IMG/VR virus record: IMGVR_UViG_3300037010_003624 | Span: 1 to 23,060 of that record | DNA from: a virus | DNA: 23,060 nt | Strand: one strand, 5' to 3' | In this document: positions 21,486 through 23,060 of the stretch, one piece after another | Position numbering within the stretch: position 1 is the first letter of the stretch | Layout of the letters: every line of letters begins with the position of its first letter | The notes under the pieces: model-generated | Seen by the model: the letters and a program-made list of their open reading frames with translations, nothing else | Databases searched by the model: none | What the model was told of the DNA's origin: nothing | Made by a program: the position numbers and the translations under genes

Positions 21486-22112
21486 ATGAAAATCGGTATT
21501 ATTGGTACACACTCGAACGGCAAAACGACTCTCATCGAAGAATTCCTTAAGAGGTGGCCAATGTACTCTAAACCTGAGAAGACATATAGAGACTTTCTCG
21601 ATGCAAAAGTAAAACTCAATAGAAAGGGAGATGAAAAATCTCAGCGACTCATTCTAAACGCTCTCATTGACGAAGCTCAAGCAGCTGCAGGGTCAGATAA
21701 AACAGATATTATTTTCGATCGTTGCGTTGTTGATAACATTGCGTACACTCTCTGGCTTAATGCAAATAAGAAAGTTTCAGATGAATTTGTAATGGATTGC
21801 AAATATCTCATGGCGGAGACAGTTAAATTATTTGATATTATTTTTTATCTACCTCTCGATAAAGAAATTCCGCTCGTCAAAAGAAAGCACAGAGACAACT
21901 CTCCAGAATACAGAGAAGAGATTGACAATATCTTTAGGGCGATAGTCACATCATACGAAAAGAACTCGGGTATTTTCCTTCCTCTACGCGATTGTCCTGC
22001 AGTTATTGCGCTGGAGGGCCCTGCGGATCTTCGCTGTGATCAGATTCAGCTCTACATTAAAGACACCGGAAATCCGTATACAGAAGAAGATCCTTCATTA
22101 ATTTACTCTTAA
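21486..22112 (+). CDS. P-loop nucleotide kinase-like protein (NadR-like/AAA_28)
   Basis: A 208-residue P-loop NTPase. Walker A is GTHSNGKTT (7-15), directly after the first strand MKIGIIG. DIIFDRCVVDNIAYTL (about 74-89) is a Walker B-like strand with the D-R pair typical of the NadR ribosylnicotinamide-kinase/deoxynucleoside-kinase group, and DIIFYLPLDKEIPLVKRKHRDNS is the LID-like segment with arginines. It resembles the C-terminal kinase domain of NadR; together with the adenylyltransferase at 19403 it could complete nicotinamide riboside salvage to NAD+. It could also be a thymidylate- or deoxynucleoside-kinase-like protein. Confidence 0.7.
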   Translation: MKIGIIGTHSNGKTTLIEEFLKRWPMYSKPEKTYRDFLDAKVKLNRKGDEKSQRLILNALIDEAQAAAGSDKTDIIFDRCVVDNIAYTLWLNANKKVSDEFVMDCKYLMAETVKLFDIIFYLPLDKEIPLVKRKHRDNSPEYREEIDNIFRAIVTSYEKNSGIFLPLRDCPAVIALEGPADLRCDQIQLYIKDTGNPYTEEDPSLIYS

Positions 22113-22213
22113 ATATAGAGTGACTGTCAGCTTAGAAGCTTTTAGGTAAATCCTACTAACGCTAAGAAGCGTAAAGAGATGATTAAGAGTTCTACGTCGA
22201 TTAAATAACAGAT
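22113..22213 (+). other. 101-nt intergenic region with near-repeats and hairpins
   Basis: This gap holds two near-identical decamers, GCTTAGAAGC (22130-22139) and GCTAAGAAGC (22161-22170), each centred in a short hairpin: AGCTT-AG-AAGCT and ACGCT-AAGA-AGCGT (22159-22172). Behind them an open frame without a start (PTNAKKRKEMIKSSTSIK) runs to the TAA in the TTAAATAA element at 22206-22208. No T-run follows the hairpins, so a terminator is unlikely. A decayed small gene or an RNA element is possible. Confidence 0.3.
22201..22208 (+). promoter_or_regulatory. TTAAATAA late-promoter-like element
   Basis: It ends 5 nt before the ATG at 22214 (CAGAT between), the same distance as at 15891-15898. 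It has no Shine-Dalgarno sequence after it. Because it lies in a gap and its TAA ends no complete gene, it is the least likely of the set to be a by-product of a stop codon. Confidence 0.42.
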
Positions 22214-22825
22214 ATGATCGATTTTAATTTTATTGTTACAGAGGTATTGAGCGAGGATAATTTCATCGGAAAAGACGGAGTGCCCGCTGATCCTTCAGGT
22301 AAGATAAAATATCCAGGCACTACACGTGAAGAAGCAAAAAAAGGTGTAATTAGCGTGAACGATATTAGTACGCCTACAAAGATAGTGACGCTTATAGCAG
22401 AACAAATAAAAAAATTGTACGGAAGGGATGCCTATAAAGATGAATTTGTTATTAATGCATGCAGAGCAACTGAAGGCGGAAGACCATATATGTCGGATGA
22501 AGAATTAAACAACAATACAAAATATTTCCCTATCTATGACACTGCGTATAGAGCTCTCTATAATATTAGCGCAACAAATCGATTTGTTGCGTTTAAGAGT
22601 TTTTTTCAAGCCAGAGAACATATAGTATTTATAGATGAGAGTGAATTGGTTGAAGATATAAATCGCTTTTTAGGTCTTCATAATATTGCCGAATATACAG
22701 ATTATGCGAGTCCGCGATTAGAGCATTTTAAAAAAGAGAATAAGTGGACAACAAATATAAAGAAAGGTGGAGAGTCTCTTATGGGAGCTGTAAATAAACT
22801 GGGAGGTAGCATTAGAACTGTTTAA
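22214..22825 (+). CDS. Hypothetical phage protein with shared N-terminal segment
   Basis: A 203-residue protein that I do not recognise. The first 15 residues (MIDFNFIVTEVLSED) follow the F-x-x-I/L-h-x-x-x-L-x-E-D pattern of other right-arm proteins. A Gly/Pro-rich stretch (GKDGVPADPSGKIKYPGTTR) leads to a mainly helical domain with ATEGGRPYMSDEELNNNT and FKSFFQAREHIVFI, and a basic glycine-rich end (IKKGGESLMGAVNKLGG). No catalytic motif is evident. It may be a structural or internal virion protein. It is followed directly by TTAAATAA and the next gene. Confidence 0.6.
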   Translation: MIDFNFIVTEVLSEDNFIGKDGVPADPSGKIKYPGTTREEAKKGVISVNDISTPTKIVTLIAEQIKKLYGRDAYKDEFVINACRATEGGRPYMSDEELNNNTKYFPIYDTAYRALYNISATNRFVAFKSFFQAREHIVFIDESELVEDINRFLGLHNIAEYTDYASPRLEHFKKENKWTTNIKKGGESLMGAVNKLGGSIRTV

Positions 22826-22829
22826 ATAA
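22822..22829 (+). promoter_or_regulatory. TTAAATAA late-promoter-like element
   Basis: It overlaps the stop codon of the preceding gene and ends 4 nt before the ATG at 22834. Confidence 0.36.
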
Positions 22830-22833
22830 TAAT

Positions 22834-23060
22834 ATGAGCGAACGCTTTAACGAACTATACGAAAACTTTTTTCCTACAACAATGAAAACTGTTAAGCGTG
22901 TAAGATACCCGAAACAGATTCAATTTAGTGAAGAGTTTCTCACAGCCTTAAATGCTGAATATGCTCGTCTTCAGACGGTTACGGAAGCGGAAGTTGAGGA
23001 GAATACACCTCAACCAGCACCAATCAAAAATTATAGAGATAAGTTTCTTAAAGCGTTAAA
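22834..23060 (+). CDS. Hypothetical phage protein, C-terminus cut by window edge
   Basis: The first 75 residues of a protein that runs out of the window. The N-terminus MSERFNELYENFF resembles MSRFQELYQQIVEDI of the gene at 17036. The rest (KRVRYPKQIQFSEEFLTALNAEYARLQ and a short Glu/Pro-rich linker) is unrecognised. Start chosen from the TTAAATAA plus ATG arrangement seen in neighbours. Confidence 0.55.
   Translation, partial: MSERFNELYENFFPTTMKTVKRVRYPKQIQFSEEFLTALNAEYARLQTVTEAEVEENTPQPAPIKNYRDKFLKAL

Noticed and set aside
22129-22172. Intrinsic terminator
   Set aside because: The two hairpins have stems of only 5 bp and are not followed by a T-run; AT-rich context makes them weak.
1-23060. 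tRNA genes, CRISPR arrays, insertion sequences or attachment sites
   Set aside because: No cloverleaf-like segment with a recognisable T-loop, no regularly spaced repeats, and no transposase or integrase gene were seen by reading; a tRNA scan would be the decisive test.

Overview
The window looks like part of a low-GC, tailed double-stranded DNA phage genome of the T4 superfamily, most likely a marine myovirus. Five T4-type core proteins can be recognised: UvsY, UvsW, late sigma factor gp55, the gp47 nuclease subunit, and genes typical of T4-like auxiliary regions (QueE-like radical SAM, nucleotidylyltransferase, P-loop kinase). The phage assignment rests on these protein families; no capsid or tail gene lies in the window, and the host cannot be determined.

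Layout. Two divergent blocks meet near 15050-15095. The left block (1-15050, all minus strand) reads uvsY, uvsW, 55, 47, and then, with almost no spacing and mostly overlapping stop and start codons, an island of sugar genes: about ten glycosyltransferase-like proteins of several unrelated families, a GDP-mannose 4,6-dehydratase, and a FkbM-type methyltransferase cut by the window edge. The right block (15095-23060, all plus strand) holds small phage proteins, a GIY-YIG endonuclease, a tandem zinc-knuckle protein, a ligase-fold nucleotidyltransferase broken in two by a split intein, a nucleotidylyltransferase, QueE and a NadR-like P-loop protein.

The most striking content is three inteins in about 7 kb, each in a different state. 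gp55 carries a contiguous 255-residue intein whose homing-endonuclease region looks degenerate. UvsW carries an intein inside its Walker B motif (VDE/CH), and the reading frame is broken inside that intein, so the helicase is encoded as two overlapping ORFs. The ligase-like gene is fully fractured: one ORF ends in an N-intein, a free-standing HNH endonuclease follows, and a third ORF starts with a C-intein. The break lies inside the nucleotidyl-transfer motif KYDG/SP, so the enzyme should be inactive until protein trans-splicing. The arrangement resembles the fractured genes with split inteins known from environmental phage sequence, but in this target and with an HNH enzyme in the gap.

Regulation. 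Several right-arm genes have a sigma70-like -10 box ending exactly 6 nt before the ATG (leaderless transcripts predicted). Others have TTAAATAA, similar to the T4 late-promoter core TATAAATA, which the gp55 encoded here would be expected to read, ending only 3-10 nt before the start codon. Several right-arm proteins share a short N-terminal segment that resembles the T4 capsid-targeting peptide. No tRNA, CRISPR array or insertion sequence was seen, and no stretch longer than about 110 nt lacks a gene.
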